In this document: positions 1 through 4,666 of the stretch, one piece after another
Layout of the letters: every line of letters starts with the position of its first letter
How positions within the stretch are numbered: position 1 is the first letter of the stretch
Assembly (NCBI GenBank): GCA_900554165.1
Contig: USGR01000055.1
Location: 1 to 6,496, forward strand
Reading direction: 5' to 3'
DNA: 6,496 nucleotides
Origin: an uncultured Oscillospiraceae bacterium
GTDB taxonomy: Bacteria > Bacillota_A > Clostridia > Oscillospirales > Acutalibacteraceae
Position numbers and translations under genes: made by a program
The notes under the pieces: generated by a model
What the model saw: the letters and a program-made list of their open reading frames with translations, nothing else
What the model was told of the DNA's origin: nothing
Databases searched by the model: none

Positions 1-39
1 CGTTATATCCGTTTATTTTGCGTCATATTATCGAATTAT

Positions 40-55
40 TCGTTTATATAAACGA
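40..55. repeat. Perfect 16-bp palindrome
   Basis: TCGTTTATATAAACGA is a perfect two-fold symmetric sequence with no spacer. It is the size and form of a dimeric regulator operator, but no gene start lies next to it inside the window, so its target, if any, would be to the left of base 1. Its AT-rich centre means a chance palindrome cannot be excluded. Confidence 0.5.
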
Positions 56-129
56 TAAATTTGTTTAAGTATTGCTAATATATCAAAAAATTCGTTGTAA
101 ATATTATGTATTTTAATTTTGCCTCCTCT

Positions 130-182
130 TTAACCGGCACTGAAAAAGTTAATATTGGCAAATATATTTCAGTTCCGGTTAA
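130..182. repeat. 16-bp inverted repeat with one mismatch
   Basis: The left arm at 130-145 (TTAACCGGCACTGAAA) is the reverse complement of the right arm at 167-182 except for one position, and the spacer is 21 nt. Its right arm lies only a few bases from the GC-rich hairpin at 188-212. A GTTCCG at 172-177 can also pair with CGGAAC at 222-227 around that hairpin, so alternative folds are possible. This is compatible with a small dispersed repeat element or a structured RNA; no family is recognised. Confidence 0.55.
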
Positions 183-187
183 TAACC

Positions 188-212
188 ACGCCGCCGACTT
201 AGTCGGCGGCGT
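188..212. repeat. GC-rich 11-bp hairpin, no U-tract
   Basis: ACGCCGCCGAC and GTCGGCGGCGT form a perfect 11-bp stem closed by a TTA triloop. It is very GC-rich in otherwise AT-rich DNA. Neither side carries a run of T, so it is not a typical intrinsic terminator on either strand. Its closeness to the inverted repeat at 130-182 suggests that they belong to one structured element. Confidence 0.6.
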
Positions 213-402
213 ACTAATATACGGAACCATGAATGGAAGTTTTTTAACTTCTAAATTGCTTCGAACTTTTATTGCGTTACGCATCCGGCTTATCGAGTGC
301 TGAGCATGGATGCCATTTTTATGAAAAGTACGTTAAGCGCTACTTTATAAGCTTGCGAATTTTTACACTCATATATCCATGAACTTTATAACATCGAAAG
401 AT

Positions 403-439
403 AAAAAATAAGATGGGTTTTGCTAAACAAAACCCATCT
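403..439 (-). terminator. Intrinsic terminator of the zinc-ribbon gene
   Basis: A perfect 12-bp stem (AGATGGGTTTTG at 411-422 with its complement at 428-439) encloses a 5-nt loop. On the minus strand it is followed by a T-run (complement of the A6 at 403-408). It lies about 38 bp past the stop codon of the minus-strand zinc-ribbon gene, as expected for its terminator. The plus-strand side has only TTTT before an A, so termination in that direction would be weaker. Confidence 0.85.
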
Positions 440-476
440 TTTACTTTGTGCTGTTATTTGCAGCCTATGCCCAGAA

Positions 477-761
477 TTAGTCGTTTGACTCTTCCTTCAT
501 CTTGGCAAAGCACTCGCTGCAGTAGACTGGACGGTCCTCACGTGGCTTAAAAGGCACTTTAGCTTCCCCGCCGCATGAAGCACAAGTAGCAACGTACATT
601 TCACGCTCGCCCCTCATCTGATTCTTGCGCGCATCACGGCATGACTTGCAGCGCTGCGGCTCATTCACAAAGCCCTTGGATGCATAAAATTCCTGCTCAC
701 CGGCGGTGAATACAAATTCGTTACCGCAGTCTTTGCAAATGAGAGTCTTGTCTTCGTACAT
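477..761 (-). CDS. Small double zinc-ribbon protein (zf-trcl type)
   Basis: This encodes a 94-residue soluble protein with two pairs of CxxC knuckles. The first zinc ribbon uses C9/C12 and C38/C41 and resembles the Pfam 'probable zinc-ribbon' zf-trcl domain common in Clostridia. The second uses C60/C63 and C81/C84, and the protein ends in an acidic tail. Four cysteines per ribbon predict two structural zinc ions; nucleic-acid or protein binding is plausible but the cellular role is unknown. The start at 761 was chosen because GAGGT lies 7 nt upstream on the minus strand. The same frame stays open to 815, but that extension runs through the tRNA-like sequence and has no ribosome site. A strong terminator follows the gene. 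It may be read from the promoter at 855-883 or by read-through from the sigma factor gene. Confidence 0.85.
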   Translation of the reverse strand: MYEDKTLICKDCGNEFVFTAGEQEFYASKGFVNEPQRCKSCRDARKNQMRGEREMYVATCASCGGEAKVPFKPREDRPVYCSECFAKMKEESND

Positions 762-789
762 AATTTTTACCTCGCTAAAAAAATATTTT

Positions 790-855
790 TGCCCTGGACG
801 GAATCGCACCGACACCTTTGATTAAACCAACGCTCTGACTTAAGCTACGCGGGCA
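790..855 (-). pseudogene. Degenerate tRNA-like sequence (tRNA remnant)
   Basis: The minus strand carries the outline of a tRNA in only 65-66 nt. GCCC at the 5' end pairs with GGGC at the 3' end. A D-arm follows (GCTT, 6-nt loop, GAGC), then an anticodon-like arm (GTTG, loop, CAAAG) and a T-arm (GTCGG, loop TGCGATT, CCGTC). The wording resembles Lys or Asn tRNAs. However, the acceptor has two mismatches below GCCC/GGGC, the D-loop lacks the GG pair, the variable loop is about 2 nt, the T-loop lacks TTC, one T-stem pair is T-T, and no CCA is encoded. The best anticodon register would read UUA, matching the UAA stop codon. UAA ends four of the five complete genes here, so a working ochre suppressor is unlikely. 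I read it as a decayed tRNA that may now serve as leader RNA of the zinc-ribbon gene. Confidence 0.55.
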
Positions 856-883
856 TTATACATTATATAAAGGCTTGCGCCAA
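855..883 (-). promoter_or_regulatory. Probable promoter for the tRNA-like/zinc-ribbon transcript
   Basis: On the minus strand, TTGGCG (878-883) and TATAAT (855-860) are 17 bp apart. The -10 abuts the 5' end of the tRNA-like sequence, so transcription from it would begin inside that sequence. A second TATAAT at 862-867 would place the start exactly at the tRNA-like 5' end but has a poor -35 region. The DNA is AT-rich, so confidence is moderate. Confidence 0.45.
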
Positions 884-884
884 T

Positions 885-1466
885 TTACCTTAATTTTTGT
901 CTCACCCGCCGCATAGCGTTGTCGACCGTTTTTACCGATATCCTCATTTTGTCAGATATCTCTTTATAACTTAGCCCTGCAAGATATTCATTCATAACAT
1001 TATATTCCATTGATGTCAAAACCTTGCAGGCTTTTTTTAAAAATATATTTAAATCTTCCTTTGCAATCAACGCAGTGGCCGGATCCGCGTCACCAATTAG
1101 CAACTCTTCACCATCATCCAGCGGCTGCAATAAACTTGCCGGTACTCGTTTCTTTGCCATTGCAGCTTTTGCGGCGCTTATCATACTGCGGTCAATACAT
1201 AAATGCGCATATGTCTTAAACGACGCACCACAATACCTGTTATACGTATTTACCGCCGACATAAGCCCTATAAGCCCTTCCTGCGATAAATCATCAATTT
1301 CAAGCCCAATATTCTTATACCGAGCCGCGCAAAGCCTGACAAGCTTTAAATACCTCGAAACAATAATGCCAAAGGCTGAAACATTCCCTCCAGCAGCACT
1401 ATCCGCCAATGCTTCATCGCACATCTTTTCAAGATAAATATTATCATTACATGATAAACACTGCAT
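885..1466 (-). CDS. SigH-like sigma-70 family RNA polymerase sigma factor
   Basis: This encodes a 193-residue sigma factor close in layout to Bacillus SigH (218 aa), the sigma factor of stationary phase and early sporulation. Region 2 is clear: the core-binding helix DDLSQEGLIGLMSAVNTYN (58-76) followed by the -10 recognition and melting segment FKTYAHLCIDRSMISAAK (83-100). After a linker with LDDGEELL, region 4 ends in a helix-turn-helix, LSYKEISDKMRISVKT to QKL (about 165-192), for -35 recognition. An in-frame ATG at 1496 lies only about 6 nt from the predicted transcription start and has no ribosome site. The ATG at 1466 has GCAGGT 7 nt upstream and is preferred. In Bacillus sigH precedes rpmG-secE-nusG, and that context is absent here. 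It may therefore be a SigH paralogue rather than the orthologue, and no symbol is assigned. The product would act in the cytoplasm with core RNA polymerase. Confidence 0.85.
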   Translation of the reverse strand: MQCLSCNDNIYLEKMCDEALADSAAGGNVSAFGIIVSRYLKLVRLCAARYKNIGLEIDDLSQEGLIGLMSAVNTYNRYCGASFKTYAHLCIDRSMISAAKAAMAKKRVPASLLQPLDDGEELLIGDADPATALIAKEDLNIFLKKACKVLTSMEYNVMNEYLAGLSYKEISDKMRISVKTVDNAMRRVRQKLR

Positions 1467-1484
1467 TATATGTACCTGCAAACA

Positions 1485-1496
1485 ATGTATATACAT
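1485..1496. repeat. 12-bp palindrome in the sigma factor leader
   Basis: ATGTATATACAT is perfectly symmetric and lies just downstream of the predicted transcription start of the sigma factor gene, about 20 bp before the preferred start codon. It could be an operator that blocks the polymerase, but the low-complexity sequence makes chance a real alternative. Confidence 0.3.
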
Positions 1497-1508
1497 TTAT
1501 ATGACTTA

Positions 1509-1537
1509 ATCATACCCTTTTTATGCGATTTTGTCAA
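1509..1537 (-). promoter_or_regulatory. Consensus promoter of the sigma factor gene
   Basis: On the minus strand, TTGACA (1532-1537) is followed after exactly 17 bp by TATGAT (1509-1514), a near-perfect vegetative sigma-A promoter. The predicted start is near 1502, leaving a leader of about 36 nt to the ATG at 1466 that contains its ribosome binding site. This promoter is divergent from the LexA-type promoter at 1610-1638, about 70 bp away. Confidence 0.8.
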
Positions 1538-1599
1538 TACATTTCGAGTGTACAAGCTTTTATTATTAAATTTAGTAAATATTACCATCAATTTATTTT

Positions 1600-1613
1600 A
1601 GAACAAATGTTTA
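1600..1613 (+). promoter_or_regulatory. LexA (SOS) box 1
   Basis: The core GAACAAATGTTT (1601-1612) fits the Gram-positive LexA consensus CGAACRNRYGTTYG at 12 of 14 positions, with only the two outermost bases differing. It covers the upstream half of the -35 element of the radical SAM gene, so bound LexA would exclude RNA polymerase. Confidence 0.7.
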
Positions 1614-1638
1614 CAAACATATGTTCGAGTGATATAAT
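1610..1638 (+). promoter_or_regulatory. SOS-type promoter of the radical SAM gene
   Basis: TTTACA (1610-1615) and a perfect TATAAT (1633-1638) are separated by 17 bp. The predicted start is near 1645, giving a leader of about 43 nt. Both LexA-like boxes overlap the -35 and the spacer. This is the usual arrangement of a strong promoter held off until DNA damage. Confidence 0.8.
1614..1627 (+). promoter_or_regulatory. LexA (SOS) box 2
   Basis: CAAACATATGTTCG matches CGAACRNRYGTTYG at 13 of 14 positions and has a perfectly palindromic AACATATGTT core. It occupies the last bases of the -35 and most of the spacer between -35 and -10. Its centre is 14 bp from that of box 1, so two LexA dimers could bind side by side. 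Confidence 0.8.
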
Positions 1639-1687
1639 GTGTTTGTACATCTTTTTGATTTAAGATTTAATAAACGAGTTGATATAA

Positions 1688-3001
1688 ATGGAACTATCTA
1701 CAGCTGAAAAACTTAAAATACTTGGCGCCGGTGCAAAGTACGATGTTTCATGCGCCTCCAGCGGAGTAAACAGAAAAGCAAAGCCCGGACAAGTCGGCAG
1801 CGCGGCCGCCTGCGGTCTTTGCCATACCTTTACCGAAGACGGCCGGTGCATATCGCTGCTTAAAGTGCTGATGTCCAATCAGTGCATATTCAACTGCGCT
1901 TACTGCGTAAACCGCGCCGACAACGATATACCTCGCACCGCCTTTACTCCGCGCGAGATTGCCGACCTTACTATAGAATTTTATCGCCGCAATTATATTG
2001 AAGGCCTGTTTTTAAGCTCCGGCGTTGTTGGCAGCCCTGACAATACTATGGAGCTTATGATAAATGCCATACGAATACTTAGAGAGGAATACCGTTTTGG
2101 CGGATATATCCACGCGAAAATAATTCCGGGCTCAGACAACCGGCTTGCCGATATTTTAGGACGGCTGTGCGACCGCATAAGCATTAATATGGAGTTTGCC
2201 TCCCACCGCGCTTTAAGGCTGCTTGCCGTCGACAAATCGCATACAGACATTATCAGCTCAATGGGCAACGTCACAAACCGGCTTGTGCAAAATAAAGAGG
2301 AGCGTCGAAAGTTTAAGTCAGCCCCTCTTTTTGCGCCTGCCGGCCAAAGCACCCAGCTGATAATCGGGGCAACGGCAGAGCGCGATTATACAATAGTACG
2401 GCTTGCACAGGCGCTGTATAAAAAGCTTGGCATGAAGCGTGTATATTACTCGGCCTACATGCCCATAGTTAAGCATCCCGATTTGCCGGGAAAAGATGTC
2501 TCGCCGCCGCTCGTGAGGGAGCATAGACTGTATCAGGCCGACTGGCTCATGCGCTATTACGGCTTTACGCCGGAGGATATATTCAGCGACAAGGATGAAT
2601 CGCTGGATCTTGAGGTGGACCCAAAAATTTCATGGGCGCTTAAACATGCCGACTTTTTCCCTATTGAAGTCAATTCTGCCGATTATTACACGCTGCTTAG
2701 GGTGCCGGGCATAGGTCAGCGTACGGCTAAAAGAATTATTCAATCGCGACGATTTTCTCGTTTGGACGATAAAAGTCTTGTCAAAATGGGTATGATACGC
2801 AGGGCTTTCTATTTTATCACGGTGAACGGTAAATTTTTAGGGCGATGCGCGCCGGATAATCCAGCGCTTAAGTTTATTCTTAAGGACAACAATTTAAACG
2901 GTCAGATAACCTTTGACAGCATTATCTCCGATAAACGTATTGAAGATGAAAAGTCGGCAGCCAAGCTAATAAGCACTGTAAGCACAGCAAGCTATGCATA
3001 A
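1688..3001 (+). CDS. Putative DNA modification/repair radical SAM protein (TIGR03916 type)
   Basis: This encodes a 437-residue radical SAM enzyme. The [4Fe-4S] motif CX3CX2C is C66, C70 and C73 (CIFNCAYC), and four further cysteines upstream (C22 in SCASSG, C42, C45 and C54) may bind a second cluster. Family landmarks follow in order: RRNYIEGLFLSSGV (100-113), IHAKIIPG (141-148), FAPAGQSTQLIIGAT (215-229), RVYYSAYMP (251-259) and REHRLYQADW (277-286). A C-terminal helix-hairpin-helix at LLRVPGIGQRTAKRI (336-350) predicts non-specific DNA binding. These features match the 'rSAM_link_UDG' family, which co-occurs with TIGR03915 proteins that are often fused to a uracil-DNA-glycosylase-like domain. 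The reaction is unknown; 5'-deoxyadenosyl-radical chemistry on DNA is inferred. Start: ATG at 1688 with a weak GAG upstream, and the N-terminus fits the family. Two LexA boxes sit on its promoter. The tail after about residue 385 has no recognised domain. Confidence 0.92.
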   Translation: MELSTAEKLKILGAGAKYDVSCASSGVNRKAKPGQVGSAAACGLCHTFTEDGRCISLLKVLMSNQCIFNCAYCVNRADNDIPRTAFTPREIADLTIEFYRRNYIEGLFLSSGVVGSPDNTMELMINAIRILREEYRFGGYIHAKIIPGSDNRLADILGRLCDRISINMEFASHRALRLLAVDKSHTDIISSMGNVTNRLVQNKEERRKFKSAPLFAPAGQSTQLIIGATAERDYTIVRLAQALYKKLGMKRVYYSAYMPIVKHPDLPGKDVSPPLVREHRLYQADWLMRYYGFTPEDIFSDKDESLDLEVDPKISWALKHADFFPIEVNSADYYTLLRVPGIGQRTAKRIIQSRRFSRLDDKSLVKMGMIRRAFYFITVNGKFLGRCAPDNPALKFILKDNNLNGQITFDSIISDKRIEDEKSAAKLISTVSTASYA

Positions 3002-3077
3002 CTGAATATATGTTTTATGCACTCGTCTGTTTGTACACAACTTCCAATGTTTTTATGCCGTTTGGCGTATGCTTGAG

Positions 3078-3104
3078 ATATCTGGAAAATGATTTTCCAG
3101 ATAT
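3078..3104 (+). repeat. Perfect 12-bp hairpin without U-tract
   Basis: ATATCTGGAAAA and TTTTCCAGATAT are separated by TGA. This is an exact 12-bp inverted repeat about 75 bp after the radical SAM stop codon. It is followed by GTTAATGCGG, so it is not a standard intrinsic terminator. It could stabilise the upstream mRNA end, act as a protein-binding site, or mark a former insertion. Confidence 0.6.
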
Positions 3105-3325
3105 GTTAATGCGGCTCCGGCAAAATTTCAATATATTTATAGTTTATCTTATTTCTTCAATTCCCTGCTTGCACCAAAGAGGCATCTCCGGCTTTTGGGG
3201 CAGTGTGGAGCTGATTTTCATCCGGCGTGATAGCCGCAAAATGATATGCGTAAATTAAATCTGTAAGGATATGGCTTTCTCATCCTTATATATTAAATGT
3301 AATACTCATTAACGCCGGTAAGATT

Positions 3326-3401
3326 ATGTCGGCACATGCGGCTTTAATGGCAGTTTTATATTTTTCAGCGATGCATCAGCAGCTTTTCCGACATGCCGCA
3401 T
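3326..3401 (+). other. Interleaved complementary segments (possible pseudoknot or alternative fold)
   Basis: Segment A, ATGTCGG (3326-3332), pairs with A', CCGACAT (3388-3394). Segment B, ATGCGGC (3336-3342), pairs with B', GCCGCAT (3395-3401). The order A-B-A'-B' means both 7-bp helices can only coexist as a pseudoknot, or else they are mutually exclusive hairpins. It may also be a scrambled inverted repeat. No known riboswitch family is recognised. Confidence 0.4.
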
Positions 3402-3539
3402 CAATAAGTTTACAGCAGATATAAATTTTTATATTATTTGCCCGAACGCTTATGAGATATTCCCATATTTTAGCCGCTTGCGTGCTTTTATTATCCAGCG
3501 CCGGCCATACTGCATAGACATTATGAGGGTGATAATTTT

Positions 3540-4286
3540 ATGTTATATCTAATATATGAAAGCAGCTTTGAAGGTTTTTTAACAGCTGTTTTTGACGCCT
3601 TTTACCTTCGCCGCACCGATATACGTCTTCTGCCGGAGTGTGCAGAGCCGCCTTTGCTTTTTGACTGCCGCACAGTATATGCCGACTCCGGCAAGGCGAT
3701 GCGTGTACAAAAAGGCATAAAGCAGAAACTTGGCACAAATACGCTTTGGACTATTTTTACAGCGTGGCTCTCGCATGAGAACAATATAGACGATATACTC
3801 CTGTTTTACCTCCGGCTTGCATTTAAGCTGGGTGCTGACATAAGTAAAATGTCGCAGAACGACGCGGTTTTTAAGACAATATCAACCGCTGAACGGGTAA
3901 AAAGAGAGGCTCACCGTTTTAAAGAGTTTGTACGTTTTAAAAAGTATAAAGACATTTATGTCGCCGACATATTTCCTGATTTTGAAATTCTGCCGCTCAT
4001 CGTCCGGCATTTTTCAGAGCGATTTAACGATCAAAATTTTATTATTAAGGATAAGCATTATCGTAAAGCATTGATTTACTACGAGCAAAGAGCGGCAATA
4101 GCGGATATTACGGAATTTTGGGACCCTGATGATATGAATGAGGACGAATTTGAAGATATGTGGAGAAAATATTACTCCGCTATGTGTATTGAAAGCCGCA
4201 AAAGTCGGCGCAGAATGCTTTCGTTTATGCCGCTTAAATATCACAGATATATGCCAGAAAAGCGGCCAGATTTTTCCGGAGAATAA
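3540..4286 (+). CDS. TIGR03915/DUF4130 family putative DNA repair protein
   Basis: This encodes a 248-residue soluble protein matching the DUF4130 family ('probable DNA metabolism protein'), the genomic partner of the radical SAM protein upstream. Diagnostic segments are the N-terminal MLYLIYESSFEGFLTAVFDA, the central ERVKREAHRFKEFVRF (118-133), then DIFPDFEILPLIVRHFSERF (143-162), and the C-terminal WRKYY...SFMPLKYHRYMPE (208-240) typical of the family end. Many homologues carry a C-terminal uracil-DNA-glycosylase-like domain. This one stops at the DUF4130 boundary, so a glycosylase partner, if needed, must be encoded elsewhere. No catalytic residues are established for the family. The start has a strong ribosome site (GAGGGTGAT, about 7 nt spacing). 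The gene shares strand with the radical SAM gene but is 538 bp away, and its stop is followed by a terminator at 4468-4514. Confidence 0.9.
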   Translation: MLYLIYESSFEGFLTAVFDAFYLRRTDIRLLPECAEPPLLFDCRTVYADSGKAMRVQKGIKQKLGTNTLWTIFTAWLSHENNIDDILLFYLRLAFKLGADISKMSQNDAVFKTISTAERVKREAHRFKEFVRFKKYKDIYVADIFPDFEILPLIVRHFSERFNDQNFIIKDKHYRKALIYYEQRAAIADITEFWDPDDMNEDEFEDMWRKYYSAMCIESRKSRRRMLSFMPLKYHRYMPEKRPDFSGE

Positions 4287-4467
4287 AAATATTAATAAAA
4301 CAAAGTTCCGTTTTTAAATATAAATCAATTTATATATTATGTTAATTACTATATACTATTTAAACTGATAAAACACAATATATTAAGTTTATTTTTAATA
4401 TTATGTAAATTAGAAACATTTTGTTTCGTATCGTAGACTTGCTAAAATTAAAAGGTATTACGTTTGT

Positions 4468-4514
4468 CATCCGCACATTTATGCTCAACACACAAATGTG
4501 CGGATGTTTGTTTT
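4468..4514 (+). terminator. Intrinsic terminator after the DNA-repair pair
   Basis: CATCCGCACATTT (4468-4480) pairs perfectly with AAATGTGCGGATG (4494-4506) across a 13-nt loop, giving a 13-bp stem followed by TTTGTTTT. It is about 180 bp after the DUF4130 stop, leaving a long 3' untranslated region, and it isolates the MarR/ABC operon from upstream transcription. Confidence 0.8.
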
Positions 4515-4596
4515 GCTCAAATTACATATGGAATTTTGTATAAAATTTCCGGTAAATATAGAGTTATATTCTAAAGTGAAAGCTTGTCTGTTTGCC

Positions 4597-4624
4597 TTGA
4601 CAACATATTATCGTATTTTATAAT
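4597..4624 (+). promoter_or_regulatory. Promoter of the marR-like/ABC operon
   Basis: TTGACA (4597-4602) and TATAAT (4619-4624) are separated by 16 bp, both perfect consensus hexamers. The predicted start is near 4631, inside the first operator-like palindrome. Confidence 0.85.
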
Positions 4625-4636
4625 TGATATGTCAAT
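4623..4636 (+). promoter_or_regulatory. MarR-type operator 1
   Basis: ATTGATATGTCAAT is a 14-bp palindrome with one imperfect pair. It shares its first two bases with the -10 element and covers the predicted transcription start, an ideal place for repression. Its sequence is nearly identical to operator 2. Confidence 0.7.
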
Positions 4637-4637
4637 G

Positions 4638-4651
4638 ATTGATATATCAAT
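4638..4651 (+). promoter_or_regulatory. MarR-type operator 2
   Basis: ATTGATATATCAAT is a perfect 14-bp palindrome exactly 15 bp from operator 1, centre to centre. It ends next to the AAAGGTG ribosome site of the regulator gene. The tandem arrangement suggests binding of two dimers of the encoded MarR-type protein. Confidence 0.75.
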
Positions 4652-4666
4652 AAAGGTGTTGATAAG

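Larger units (their letters stand above)
1..476. other. AT-rich non-coding region at left edge
   Basis: No convincing gene is visible. Short open frames exist on both strands between about 75 and 303, but neither has a ribosome binding site or a recognisable domain, and they lie antisense to each other over a set of inverted repeats that alone explains the locally higher GC. The stretch holds a 16-bp palindrome at 40-55, an inverted repeat at 130-182, a GC-rich hairpin at 188-212 and the terminator of the minus-strand zinc-ribbon gene at 403-439. Bases about 230-400 show nothing beyond a weak AAAGTA/TACTTT hairpin near 327-348. Confidence 0.6.
3002..3539 (+). other. 538-bp structured gap between the two repair genes
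   Basis: No convincing gene is present. An 82-codon frame at 3010-3258 has no ribosome site, no domain, and contains a perfect hairpin. The gap holds that hairpin (3078-3104), a weaker 7-bp stem (TAAGGAT at 3264-3270 with ATCCTTA at 3282-3288) and a set of interleaved complementary segments (3326-3401). None is followed by a T-run, so read-through from the radical SAM gene into the downstream partner is possible. No clear promoter or LexA box is seen before the partner gene. The partner's ribosome site GAGGGTGAT is at 3524-3532. Confidence 0.6.
4287..4666. other. AT-rich intergenic region before the efflux operon
   Basis: There is no gene. The first 180 bp are very AT-rich; the only structure is a small GAAACA/TGTTTC hairpin at 4413-4427. 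The rest contains the terminator of the repair pair (4468-4514), then the promoter (4597-4624) and twin operators (4623-4651) of the MarR gene. Confidence 0.7.

Noticed and set aside
75..303. Overlapping 65- and 69-codon open frames on opposite strands
   Set aside because: They are antisense to each other over inverted repeats, and neither has a ribosome site or family resemblance I can support.
762..815. 18-residue N-terminal extension of the zinc-ribbon protein
   Set aside because: It is translated from the tRNA-like sequence, has no ribosome site, and a good GAGGT precedes the internal ATG at 761.
790..855. Functional ochre suppressor tRNA
   Set aside because: The only workable register gives anticodon UUA, but the T-loop, D-loop and acceptor are defective, and four of the five complete genes here end in UAA, so effective suppression would be harmful.
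1024..1437. 137-codon plus-strand open frame inside the sigma factor gene
   Set aside because: It is antisense to a clearly recognisable sigma factor and shows no domain of its own.
1467..1496. Upstream ATG for the sigma factor
   Set aside because: It lies about 6 nt from the predicted transcription start without a ribosome site; the ATG at 1466 has GCAGGT at proper spacing.
3078..3104. Hairpin as intrinsic terminator of the radical SAM gene
   Set aside because: No T-run follows the stem on the plus strand.
3010..3258. 82-codon open frame after the radical SAM gene
   Set aside because: No ribosome site, no recognisable domain, odd composition rich in Cys, Phe and Ile, and a perfect 12-bp hairpin inside it. 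It is better explained as chance.
3443..3456. Possible LexA box before the DUF4130 gene (CGAACGCTTATGAG)
   Set aside because: Only the left half matches the consensus; the right half lacks GTTYG.
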